Shown here piece by piece: positions 7,985 through 16,175 of a DNA stretch of 64,000 bases (the first letter of the stretch is position 1; the number at the start of each line of letters is the position of its first letter). This DNA is from Bdellovibrionales bacterium GWA2_49_15 (lineage in GTDB: Bacteria; Bdellovibrionota; Bacteriovoracia; Bacteriovoracales; Bacteriovoracaceae): assembly GCA_001769855.1 (NCBI GenBank), contig MEPP01000031.1, positions 108,089-172,088 on the forward strand, written 5' to 3'. The position numbers and the translations under genes are program-made. Under the pieces are notes generated by a model. The model ran no database searches. It was not told where the DNA came from and saw only the letters and a program-made list of their open reading frames with translations.

Positions 7985-9043
7985 TTACAGTAGCAGAAAA
8001 CGCGTGAGCACGCCGAAATGATCGGACAAGGCCCATGGAGGGGATGACTGAATATCTTTAAAAACTATCTCTGATGAAAAGGGGATGACCCGTGGATTCG
8101 CATCGCTAAAAATATAATCGAGACGGGCCGGAGGTTCATTGGGCGCGACATAGGGATTTTCCTCGGCGGTCGAAGTGTAGCCTAAATCATCAAAATTGAG
8201 TAATCGATAAGTATCCACGAATTCTCCGCGCGGATTGAGCGAAGGATAGCAGTACGAGGTGCGATCATACTCATAGTCACTTTGCTCGGCATTCCAGAAA
8301 TGTTCCGGACAGTTCAAATCACCCGCCAGGATGAAATGGGGGCGAAGACCGCGCTGGCTGAATCGGCGACGAGCGTCCGACATCATCTGGGCCATCTCCT
8401 CAATCTGCTTCATATGACTGCGGGCCTGCTTGGGCTTAAAATCATTGGTGTCAGAATCAAAGTGAGAGGCGCCCAGGTGAGTTTGGGCCACGGCAAAGAG
8501 CTTACCATCGACACTAATGGAGGCCACCAGCAGGCCCTTGCCTGCAAAATATTCTTCAGGCGCGGTAAAGGCCTTGTAGGAATGAAATTCCGCAGGGGCG
8601 TAGAAGGGATATTTGGAGAGGATCATCAGGCCGCCACCAATGATGTTTTTTAGTCCGACCGCGCTGGGAAGAGATGTGGCATGCCACGAGCTGCTGACAA
8701 TATAGGGATACTGAACCTGCAAGGACTCCCGTATAAATCTCCGGTCTTTAACTCGCCAGAGCTCTTGCAGCAAGACGACATCGGCATTGGTCTGGCGCAG
8801 GGCCTGAACGATGCGCGGAATACGATCGGGCCAATGTTTTCCCACATGGATCGGCCCCAGCCACATGCCAAAGGTATTGTAGGTTAAAACCGAAAGCTGT
8901 TTGGGCCAGGCCTTGACCTCGTGAATGGGCGTCTCATCAGTGGTTAAACTTTGCGACTGAACCTGATCATCGGAAAAAAGGGGAAGGACAGAAAACACGA
9001 CACCGGCCAAGACCAGGAACCAATTGAGCTTCATAGATACCAT
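7985..9043 (-). CDS. Secreted neutral sphingomyelinase-like EEP phosphodiesterase
   Basis: A 352-residue protein with an N-terminal signal segment, followed by the EEP catalytic residues: VLTYNTFG, VLLQELW, GGGLMILSKYP, AVAQTHLGAS, LAGDLNCPE, RLDYIFS and ALSDHFGV. The GGGLMILSKYP and H-L-G-A-S pieces are most like bacterial sphingomyelinase C / neutral SMase enzymes, which release phosphocholine from sphingomyelin; a nuclease role cannot be excluded. An in-frame ATG three codons in (9034) is an alternative start; neither has a strong Shine-Dalgarno sequence. It heads the operon of GMC oxidase, ALDH and PLP enzyme (26-base gap to the next gene). Confidence 0.82.
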   Translation of the reverse strand: MVSMKLNWFLVLAGVVFSVLPLFSDDQVQSQSLTTDETPIHEVKAWPKQLSVLTYNTFGMWLGPIHVGKHWPDRIPRIVQALRQTNADVVLLQELWRVKDRRFIRESLQVQYPYIVSSSWHATSLPSAVGLKNIIGGGLMILSKYPFYAPAEFHSYKAFTAPEEYFAGKGLLVASISVDGKLFAVAQTHLGASHFDSDTNDFKPKQARSHMKQIEEMAQMMSDARRRFSQRGLRPHFILAGDLNCPEHFWNAEQSDYEYDRTSYCYPSLNPRGEFVDTYRLLNFDDLGYTSTAEENPYVAPNEPPARLDYIFSDANPRVIPFSSEIVFKDIQSSPPWALSDHFGVLTRFLLL

Positions 9044-9059
9044 CCAAAAATCTTTGTTT

Positions 9060-9083
9060 AAAAAATTCTCCCCTAGGAGGGGA
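9060..9083 (-). terminator. Intrinsic terminator after the gene at 9108-10481
   Basis: On the minus strand a six-base-pair stem (TCCCCT/AGGGGA around 9069-9083) with a three-base loop is followed by a U-run (AATTTTTT). It lies 25 bases past the stop of the 9108-10481 gene and separates that pair from the sphingomyelinase operon. Confidence 0.65.
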
Positions 9084-9107
9084 AAAAGATCAATCTATAT
9101 ATGATTT

Positions 9108-10481
9108 TTACTTGGATGGAAACCACTCGTTATCTTCGTCACCGTTGACGGATGTCAGGTAAGTGCCCTCTCCGCCATTTGACTCTTCGATCCATTTCAT
9201 AATTTTCTGGTAGCTGGGAGTTTTTCCGCTCAAGAACGGGAAAAGAAAGGCCTGCATATTACCGAAAGCAGTCGTGTCAAAAGTGGTCAGACCTGAGGTC
9301 ACAATATCCAGCTTTTTTGATCCACCTTTGGCCTTAAAATAGGGAGTTTTAAAATATGGGTAGCTGCTGCAACCATTGAAATAAATGATCTGATAATCCA
9401 TCTTTTCAAAATCAAATTCCGGCATAATGTCTAACGCCAAATTACCGCCCAATCCCGAGTGACCATCGTAGACGATCAGTGAGCCCATTTCCAAGGCCCG
9501 TGCATACATGGTGCGAAAGGTTTCATCCTCGCTACTTGAGCTGGTATCGGACAAAAGAACGTGCACATTCCACTCCACTTGTGTCCCCACGCTACTTTTG
9601 ACCACGCCCTGATAGCGCTGATAGAGATTGCCACCGCGAGAAGTCTCTCCCCTACCGGCCAAGATATCGCCACTCACATTGGCGAGCTCTTTCACCTTAC
9701 TTAAATTGAGGGTGGGCACCCAGGCGGATAAATCTTTGAAAATCTGATAAGCGGCATCGCGCCGGCTCACACGATTGGGAAGAATTTCGTCATCAAGATA
9801 ACCGATGAAAATAAAGGCGTGTTTCTCGCCCTTGTAGAGCTTGTCATATTCTGGATAGGTGCGATCGGTGACAGGCAACAGTTCCGCATCAGCTTGCGCC
9901 ACGAGCACGGCAGGATGGCCTCCACGCAGAGGGCAACCGGGCAGCTCCGTATCCCAAAAGTAAAAGAAGTCACCTTCAGAGTTGTAATGCTCGTCGGTGC
10001 AACGATTCTCATCGTTCACCACTCCAAGCGCAAAGATCGTCTCTGGATTGCGCGGTAACTTGATATCGATTTTGATACGTTCGCTGCGGGCAAAAAGTTT
10101 TTTATCAAAAACCGCTTTGCCACGATACTGGTAAGAAACCACCACTTTTCCGGATGATTTTTTAACCGCCGTATATTTAATTCGATAAAGGTCATCCATG
10201 GAAGCTTTGGATTTGTATTGCTTGGTAAAACTCTCCGCTTGAAAATAACCGATAATGTGTTGCAGCTGTCCGTCCACCTTTTCGCGCACCCAACGATTGA
10301 CTCGCGAGTTGGTTTTCAGCTCCTCCAAGGTGCTCGGACTCTTGCCCTTGATCTCAATTTCTCCCTCAAAGGTGAGTCGCGCTTCTCGCGCCACATCTCC
10401 ATAGAATTTATCTTCCGCACCGGCACCGGTGACGAGAAGCCAAAGAACCTGCACCACAAAGAAAAAAAGTTTTTGTTTCAT
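9108..10481 (-). CDS. Exported protein with possible clan-CD (caspase/gingipain-like) peptidase dyad
   Basis: A 457-residue protein with a signal peptide (ending TGAGAE). I do not recognise the family. The C-terminal third has a hydrophobic strand ending in a histidine (SLIVYDGHSGLGG, H341) and, 30 residues later, a second hydrophobic strand ending in a cysteine (QIIYFNGCSSYPYF, C371), then a further strand (LDIVTSGL). That order and spacing is the clan-CD peptidase layout. The N-terminal part is strand-rich and may be a prodomain or substrate-binding region. Its ATG overlaps the stop of the upstream membrane-protein gene by four bases (ATGA), implying translational coupling. The peptidase idea rests only on local motifs. 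Confidence 0.55.
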   Translation of the reverse strand: MKQKLFFFVVQVLWLLVTGAGAEDKFYGDVAREARLTFEGEIEIKGKSPSTLEELKTNSRVNRWVREKVDGQLQHIIGYFQAESFTKQYKSKASMDDLYRIKYTAVKKSSGKVVVSYQYRGKAVFDKKLFARSERIKIDIKLPRNPETIFALGVVNDENRCTDEHYNSEGDFFYFWDTELPGCPLRGGHPAVLVAQADAELLPVTDRTYPEYDKLYKGEKHAFIFIGYLDDEILPNRVSRRDAAYQIFKDLSAWVPTLNLSKVKELANVSGDILAGRGETSRGGNLYQRYQGVVKSSVGTQVEWNVHVLLSDTSSSSEDETFRTMYARALEMGSLIVYDGHSGLGGNLALDIMPEFDFEKMDYQIIYFNGCSSYPYFKTPYFKAKGGSKKLDIVTSGLTTFDTTAFGNMQAFLFPFLSGKTPSYQKIMKWIEESNGGEGTYLTSVNGDEDNEWFPSK

Positions 10482-10834
10482 AAACTGTTCACTCCAAAAT
10501 ACTGATTAATTTCAGACTGCTGAATGGCATCGGCAATAATGTGAAGAGCAAAACACGTGAGCAACACCTGAAGATAGGGCGAAAAAGATTCTGGATGTCC
10601 GAGCAAAATCGCCAAGTCGCGACCGATCCGATACTCGTGATAAATATGATAAAGGCCGAAGGTGATGATGGAAAAAAAGGCCCATTTTAAAAAAGAATAT
10701 TTCGGCTGCTTGAGCATGTCATTGAGGGCCTGAATCTGAACGTACTGGACGTAGATGTTAAATAGACCAAAAGTCAGCACAGTGAAAATGAGATCACCCG
10801 CAATCGAACGGACATGGGGACTGCTTTTATTCAT
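10478..10834 (-). CDS. DUF4234-type small membrane protein
   Basis: A 118-residue integral membrane protein with two related segments, LTFGLFNIYVQYVQ and ITFGLYHIYHEYRIG, the repeated T-x-G-hydrophobic-Y pattern of DUF4234 proteins, and a further C-terminal helix. I start it at the ATG at 10834, which has GGAGG six bases upstream; the longer frame to 10930 has no such site. It is coupled by a 4-base overlap to the exported possible peptidase downstream, suggesting that they act together, for instance in export or anchoring. The function of the family is unknown. Confidence 0.7.
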   Translation of the reverse strand: MNKSSPHVRSIAGDLIFTVLTFGLFNIYVQYVQIQALNDMLKQPKYSFLKWAFFSIITFGLYHIYHEYRIGRDLAILLGHPESFSPYLQVLLTCFALHIIADAIQQSEINQYFGVNSL

Positions 10835-10976
10835 CACAAACCTCCGCACTCGTAAAACAAATGTCATTGCCTTGAGCGATGACACATCGTCAAACCGACC
10901 TGTCATTTTTACAAGACCACTGTCCTGCAATCGGTTTTGAGATTAACTTGACGTAACTTATGGCAGGAGCATTTCT

Positions 10977-11747
10977 ATGGCAGGTTATTCTTGTAAAAAC
11001 ATAATCTTAGGTGCCCTTACCCTGGTGGCATTACTGCAAGGCCCCAGCTCTTATGCCAACCTCATTACCGCAGACGAAATTCGCCAAGATCGCCGCAATA
11101 ACCAGGACTGTTTTCAGGCCCATCTCTTAGAGGCCATTCACACCAATATGGAAAGAAAAGAACTCTACAAAGATTTGACCAAGGGCAAATCCAAAAAGAT
11201 TACCCACATGCTTCTTTTGGCCGAGCGCTTCGGACTTGTCATGGCCTACTATTTTGACGTGCGCTCGCGCCCCTTTCAAAAAAAGGGCATGACCATCATG
11301 TGCGACGAACTTATTTCGACTCGCCCGGTTCCCCCGTTCCAAGCTTATGCCGCTCCGAGAGGATTGGTGCCCGACAAGTTTATGCCGGCAAACGGGCGCG
11401 CGCTGGCGAAGCAATTGAAAAAGGCCCTGAAGGAAAAAGGTCTGGAAGAGGTGGGGCGCATTACTCAGGCCAAGTTAGCTGAGCTGGCCCTGCGACCATC
11501 TTTCAACTGTCTCATCCGAAATGATCTCAACACCATCGTCAATACGGCACGACTGACCAACCAACACATCGAAGAGTCGAAAAGATTAGGCCTTAAATCC
11601 AGCGAAAGTTTATCACTGGCGCTCCTCAATCGGGTCATTGCTATTTTGCCAATGGTGGATAGTATTGATGAGGACGCTTTCCCCCTGCAGAAGGCAGGTG
11701 TCCCTATCATTTGTCAGGATTTTCCTGAGGCGAGCCCAAAACTTTAG
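10977..11747 (+). CDS. Exported protein of unknown function
   Basis: A 256-residue protein with a signal peptide (ends SSYAN) and GGAG eight bases before the ATG. The mature part is mostly helical and basic, with four cysteines spaced widely (DCFQAH, IMCDEL, NCLIRN, IICQDF) that could form two disulfides in the periplasm. I do not recognise a family. It is convergent with the gene at 11744, overlapping it by four bases. Confidence 0.72.
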   Translation: MAGYSCKNIILGALTLVALLQGPSSYANLITADEIRQDRRNNQDCFQAHLLEAIHTNMERKELYKDLTKGKSKKITHMLLLAERFGLVMAYYFDVRSRPFQKKGMTIMCDELISTRPVPPFQAYAAPRGLVPDKFMPANGRALAKQLKKALKEKGLEEVGRITQAKLAELALRPSFNCLIRNDLNTIVNTARLTNQHIEESKRLGLKSSESLSLALLNRVIAILPMVDSIDEDAFPLQKAGVPIICQDFPEASPKL

Positions 11748-12691
11748 CGAATTGCAGTCGGACCGGCATCTCCATGGATCTGAATGTTATCGCCAAATCT
11801 GTCGAATGGATGTGGTTCGCGCGGATCATTATGAACGCCCTGATGAATGCAGGGATCATCACCAATGGGCGAACTCATGCCACATTCCCCGAGAGAAACT
11901 CGTTCCATAAGTTCAGTGCAGGCCGATTCATGATCAACAAAATGGGAAGAGGTACCCAGCTCATCATATTTCAAAACCGGTCGCCCGCTCTGATACGCCA
12001 CTGAACATGTGAGGGAATCGGGCATTTGGGAAAAATGACAGGCGGGTGCGGGCGGAGTCCCGTCGCTATTATTCCAGGCCTGGGCCAGCTCCCTAGTTTG
12101 CTCATAGGTAAGTGCGTTTAAACCGCGCAACCCGAAACGCCCGATCTGGATTGAATAGGTTGGAGCGCGTCTGGAAAAACTGAAATTCCGGGTAATGTTA
12201 CATTCCTGGCCTTCACTCCGCTCCCAGTTACAGCCGAGCTGCGATTGCCGATCCCGTAGCAGATTAAGATTGTCCTGAATGCTCGAATGGGGTTGACCTG
12301 AGATCTCAACGGCAGCGCTTGACTGCTCCTGATTATTCTTATTAAGGGTGCGCACTTTTATAATGACCTTATTGGGGGCCGCGATCTGGAATTGGCAACG
12401 CGGCCCAGTCTGCACAGGACATTCCGCGGTACTCAGTTGGTTGGCCTTTGTCTCAGCGCTCTGCCTGTCTGTGGGAGTACCTTCTATGGTGCGACCGGGA
12501 TTTTCACCTTGTTGTTCCCGCACCACAGAGTATTGCAAGAATGTGGGCAGTTTAATCTGGCCGGCGGTCACCGCTAGTTGCTTCTGGGTAGAACCCCAAA
12601 CAGGAACCACTTTGATTACGCAGGAATTATTCTGGGCCTGGGCCAGCGGAATCGCGACGACGGCGAGTATCAACATAATTTTTAGAATCAT
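11744..12691 (-). CDS. Exported cysteine-containing protein of unknown function
   Basis: A 315-residue protein with a signal peptide (ends PLAQAQ) and AGAGG before the ATG. The first ~130 residues are strand-rich (VIIKVRTLNKNN); the remainder has eight or more cysteines and a His/Asp-rich end (DHESACTELMERVSLGECG, HQGVHNDPREPHPFDRFGD). No family is recognised. It is divergent from the metalloprotease gene at 12934 across about 240 bases, so a shared regulatory region is possible. Confidence 0.72.
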   Translation of the reverse strand: MILKIMLILAVVAIPLAQAQNNSCVIKVVPVWGSTQKQLAVTAGQIKLPTFLQYSVVREQQGENPGRTIEGTPTDRQSAETKANQLSTAECPVQTGPRCQFQIAAPNKVIIKVRTLNKNNQEQSSAAVEISGQPHSSIQDNLNLLRDRQSQLGCNWERSEGQECNITRNFSFSRRAPTYSIQIGRFGLRGLNALTYEQTRELAQAWNNSDGTPPAPACHFSQMPDSLTCSVAYQSGRPVLKYDELGTSSHFVDHESACTELMERVSLGECGMSSPIGDDPCIHQGVHNDPREPHPFDRFGDNIQIHGDAGPTAIR

Positions 12692-12933
12692 GGGCGACCT
12701 CTTTTACGGATTAACGTTCTTGTATCGACAAAACCCCTACAGCTATTCAGTTTAATACGTTAAGGCCTTTGGGGAAGGTGGCAATTTTTTAGGGCAGGTA
12801 AAAAGCCAGACTAAATTACTCATCTCCTTGAATTTTAAATATGAATTTAACGGAAAACTTTGCTGATTTTTTAAAGTCTGTCCCCATCGTACAATCTAAC
12901 CTGGGTATTTCATGTTGGAATCGAGGGGTTAGC

Positions 12934-15222
12934 ATGCCGACATTCAATAAAAAGGGACTCACGTCCAATCTCCTGCTTTGCTCTGTCTTCACACTTATCA
13001 GTCTAGTATCCCACGCACACACAAGCCGACCACCGACCACGGTCGTAGCGCCGGTGGTTGGGAGTGAAGAGGAAAATCGCGCCGGGTACGGCTGGCTTAA
13101 TACCTCCAGCGAAGTGGAAGCCGATTCTCTTTTTAGACAGGAGTGTCCGCGGCCTAATGCCGCAGGCGAGATCTCCATCTGTATTCCTAGAAATAGCAGT
13201 CTTGAAGCTGCCTATACTCTGGCGGGACAAAACTTTGAAGCCGCTTTCACCAATTTGGCCCTCGACAATGCCTACGAGCAGCTGATTCTGCAACGGGCCG
13301 CCATTAGCCCGGCCTCCCACACCTGGGCCCTGCCAAGTTGTGTTGCCAATAGTCCGAGGGCACGGCAGATGAAGGCCGATATTGATTCCTTCAAAGGATT
13401 CAATGATGTGGATTTGGAAACTCAAATCGAGAATTTGCAGAACCAGATGGATCTGATCACCGCCGTTGCTCCCGCTTCAAGGACGACGGCCCAGCGAAGA
13501 CTGCTGGAATCTCTTCAAAGAAGGCGTCTGTCAGCGGTGAAATTGCGCGCCACCCGCCAGTCCTTTGATACCAAACGCATGGGTGAAGCCTTCCTATTGG
13601 ATAAGCAGCTGGCGGCGGCCCAAAGCCGAACCTGTCCACCCGACACCAACCCAGGAATTCCTCGTAAATGTATGAGCATTCGACGCAATCGTGATCGTAT
13701 GCGCTTGGCCTTTCCCTCCGTTTTCGCCGGAGGCCTGGCTGAACAGGAAAATATCACGAGCGCGGACGATAGAAGGCGTTGGGAAGAAAAAACCTTTGCC
13801 AGCCATATGGAAAATGCGGTTCGCTGTGGAACCACCCCCTACAATCGCTTTGAAACATCCTTATATCGATTAATGGGATACAACGGTACGGCAACTCCTA
13901 TCCCTGGCGCTGGCACCGGGCCAGGAACAGGTTCAGGCGCATGCGCTGTTTCTGATCAGGATGCCGCCGCAATTCAGCGCGGGCAGAACTCTGTCACCAG
14001 TGCCTTCGCAGACGATTCTGGCTATCCGGTCATCGTCACAGATGAAGATGCCAACCCTTCGGACGGTAATCCAGACGGGGTCTATAACGCCGCCTATCTG
14101 AATGGCCTGCTCGCACCCGCCGATCCCCGCATGGGCACGGCCTTTGCCGCCCTAACGACCGCCACCAATGAGATGAAAAGTGTTCAGGAAATGAATGCCG
14201 CACTTTCTATGACGACATTTTGCCAGGATCGCAGAAGTTTGGCGGATATCAACCGACTTCAACCACAGGCCATGCGCCAGGCCGTTTTAGATCAGAACAA
14301 TGATCGTTCACGGGAGGCCATGACGCGTCTCCTTTGCCAGAAAAAACTTATGGCGCAGTTTCAGTCCGACGATCAGACACTCGATTGCAGCGGGGTTACC
14401 GGAGATCCGAATGGGTCCGGTACGGGAGCCATGAGAGTTCAACGTGTAAACTATGGCTTCCCTTTTGTGAGCGATTCCAACTACACCTTAAAAACCTTGC
14501 CTGACGGAACAACTGAAATTTCGACCAAAATAAATTATCGTTTCATCTTTGATCCTTCCATTAGCCCTGGCTCTGCGGGTTACTTGGGCAATGCCAATGT
14601 TCCGGCCGCTAACAGGAAAACCAGGGCGCAGCAGCTGGCAGAATTTAATACCAACACCGCCTCCTGGGTGCAGAAGTCCACTGATTTCCTGAATGCTTCC
14701 GCTACCACCATCGCAGACCCCAAGGTCAAGTTTAAGATTGAAAGATGCACGGGTTGTCCGGCGGCCACCGAACCCAAGGTGGAGGTGTCCGAGTGCTATA
14801 ACAGAGGCGGAGAGCCCGAGCATTTCGCCACAGATTTCCCGGGCAAAACCTGGGATGCACACAAATGCTGGTGGAAAAAAGTGATGACTCCGGTCCCCAA
14901 TCCCGCCGGAGGGCTGCCGATCAATACACTTGTGCCTCGGAAAATGTACGGTAACTGGCAGGACGCGGGCGGCTTTACCACCACCATGGATGATGCCACT
15001 ATTATGCATGAGACCGGACATAACTTAGGTCTGGCCGATGAGTACGTGGCCGATTATTATCCTGCCCATCCCGTCGGCGAAAATGGTGCCACTGGTTGCA
15101 ATAACTCAACTATGGCGGCCAATTCGGCGGCCTGTAATGTGCTCTATCGTCGCCATCTGCTCGAAATGGTAAGGCCATCTCGAGTATGCCCAAAGGCGGC
15201 CGCGGTACCCAAGACACCTTAA
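12934..15222 (+). CDS. Large secreted zinc metalloprotease with M64-like HExxH...DEY site
   Basis: A 762-residue protein. The ATG at 12934 follows GAGGGG and begins a signal peptide (ending SHAH); the longer frame to 12841 has no ribosome site and hides the signal. A helical N-terminal region of about 330 residues leads to a Gly/Pro/Thr linker (near residues 345-358). The catalytic motif HETGHNLGLADEY lies at residues 692-704. HExxH followed six residues later by DEY is the pattern of M64 (IgA-protease-type) peptidases, although GxxD placement also resembles metzincins. Many cysteines in the C-terminal half point to disulfides. The gene at 15244 follows by 21 bases and is probably cotranscribed. 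Confidence 0.8.
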   Translation: MPTFNKKGLTSNLLLCSVFTLISLVSHAHTSRPPTTVVAPVVGSEEENRAGYGWLNTSSEVEADSLFRQECPRPNAAGEISICIPRNSSLEAAYTLAGQNFEAAFTNLALDNAYEQLILQRAAISPASHTWALPSCVANSPRARQMKADIDSFKGFNDVDLETQIENLQNQMDLITAVAPASRTTAQRRLLESLQRRRLSAVKLRATRQSFDTKRMGEAFLLDKQLAAAQSRTCPPDTNPGIPRKCMSIRRNRDRMRLAFPSVFAGGLAEQENITSADDRRRWEEKTFASHMENAVRCGTTPYNRFETSLYRLMGYNGTATPIPGAGTGPGTGSGACAVSDQDAAAIQRGQNSVTSAFADDSGYPVIVTDEDANPSDGNPDGVYNAAYLNGLLAPADPRMGTAFAALTTATNEMKSVQEMNAALSMTTFCQDRRSLADINRLQPQAMRQAVLDQNNDRSREAMTRLLCQKKLMAQFQSDDQTLDCSGVTGDPNGSGTGAMRVQRVNYGFPFVSDSNYTLKTLPDGTTEISTKINYRFIFDPSISPGSAGYLGNANVPAANRKTRAQQLAEFNTNTASWVQKSTDFLNASATTIADPKVKFKIERCTGCPAATEPKVEVSECYNRGGEPEHFATDFPGKTWDAHKCWWKKVMTPVPNPAGGLPINTLVPRKMYGNWQDAGGFTTTMDDATIMHETGHNLGLADEYVADYYPAHPVGENGATGCNNSTMAANSAACNVLYRRHLLEMVRPSRVCPKAAAVPKTP

Positions 15223-15243
15223 TACTTTGATGAGTGAGGCAAT

Positions 15244-16107
15244 ATGCGAAGTTTAAAGTTGATAGTAGTGACCTTGATGTTCTTGACGCTCGGACAGCTG
15301 CATGCGGCGGTGATCAAAGTTCCCGATCGCATTGACTTCGCCAGTACCAGCACCAGCTTCAAGTTCTCAGACTCGGCCCAGTCCTCGACCGGCAAGAAGA
15401 GTGGATGGTCGGGCTGGCTCATGCCCAATGGAACTTTTTATATCAGTGGCATTTACCTGGGTGAGACTTTTGATAGCTGCTCCTCTCGCGGCGGAAAAGC
15501 GGAAGTCGTCCTGGATAATAATAATGTTCGGAGACAGGAATTAATGAAGTTGGCCTTGCTCGCCTATAACGAAAATCAAAATGCCCCGGTCCGCGACGCT
15601 CGCGGCGCTTATGAACTTGGCCCACGTCTTTCGGTGGAACTGGGGACGACTATTGAAAATGTCGTTATCTCAAATTATGGAACTCACACCCAGAATTTCA
15701 GAAGAGAGTTGCGCTCAGAGGTGGAAAAGATTTTCGACAATCCCGCGTTGAGACAGAATGCGCTGGAGCTGAGTGTGGTTGTGGAAAAAGACAAAGTCAT
15801 TTACACCCTCACCAATATCGGCCAAAAAGAGGCCACCCTGATGTTGCCTGATAGTGCCGCTAAACATTTCACTTTTCGCCCCGATGACGAAAGCTTAAGT
15901 CCCGTTGGACTGACTTATGCCGAGAAGTTATCGAGCAAGGTTCGCAAACTGAAGCCAAGTGAAACTTTTAAAATGGCCCTGCTGCTCCCCAAAGATATTG
16001 ATATCCATCGAGGTGTTTTCCTCTATGATAATCTCAACAGGGTTCGCAATGTCGATCGAACGATCGTGCCCGCGCCCTACGTGCAGCTTTGCATGCGGTT
16101 GAAATAA
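15244..16107 (+). CDS. Exported protein of unknown function, partner of metalloprotease
   Basis: A 287-residue protein with a signal peptide (ends LHAAV) and a GAGG-type site upstream of the ATG. The mature part is strand-rich in its second half, with an NIGQKEATL stretch that looks like an immunoglobulin-like or DUF11-type strand, and ends with a buried-type cysteine segment. It follows the secreted metalloprotease by 21 bases on the same strand, so they are probably one transcript; an inhibitor, chaperone or substrate role is conceivable but nothing in the sequence decides it. Confidence 0.7.
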   Translation: MRSLKLIVVTLMFLTLGQLHAAVIKVPDRIDFASTSTSFKFSDSAQSSTGKKSGWSGWLMPNGTFYISGIYLGETFDSCSSRGGKAEVVLDNNNVRRQELMKLALLAYNENQNAPVRDARGAYELGPRLSVELGTTIENVVISNYGTHTQNFRRELRSEVEKIFDNPALRQNALELSVVVEKDKVIYTLTNIGQKEATLMLPDSAAKHFTFRPDDESLSPVGLTYAEKLSSKVRKLKPSETFKMALLLPKDIDIHRGVFLYDNLNRVRNVDRTIVPAPYVQLCMRLK

Positions 16108-16175
16108 AAGTCTGATTCCCAAAGATTCATTCCTATCTTAGAATAGCGTGGCAAAACACCACATGGGAGCTCATC

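Noticed and set aside
7257..8021. Long plus-strand open frame opposite the GMC oxidoreductase gene
   Set aside because: It mirrors the real gene on the other strand, has no ribosome site and gives low-complexity, unrecognisable protein.
14488..15021. 177-codon minus-strand frame inside the metalloprotease gene
   Set aside because: Antisense shadow of a gene with a clear catalytic motif; no start signal.
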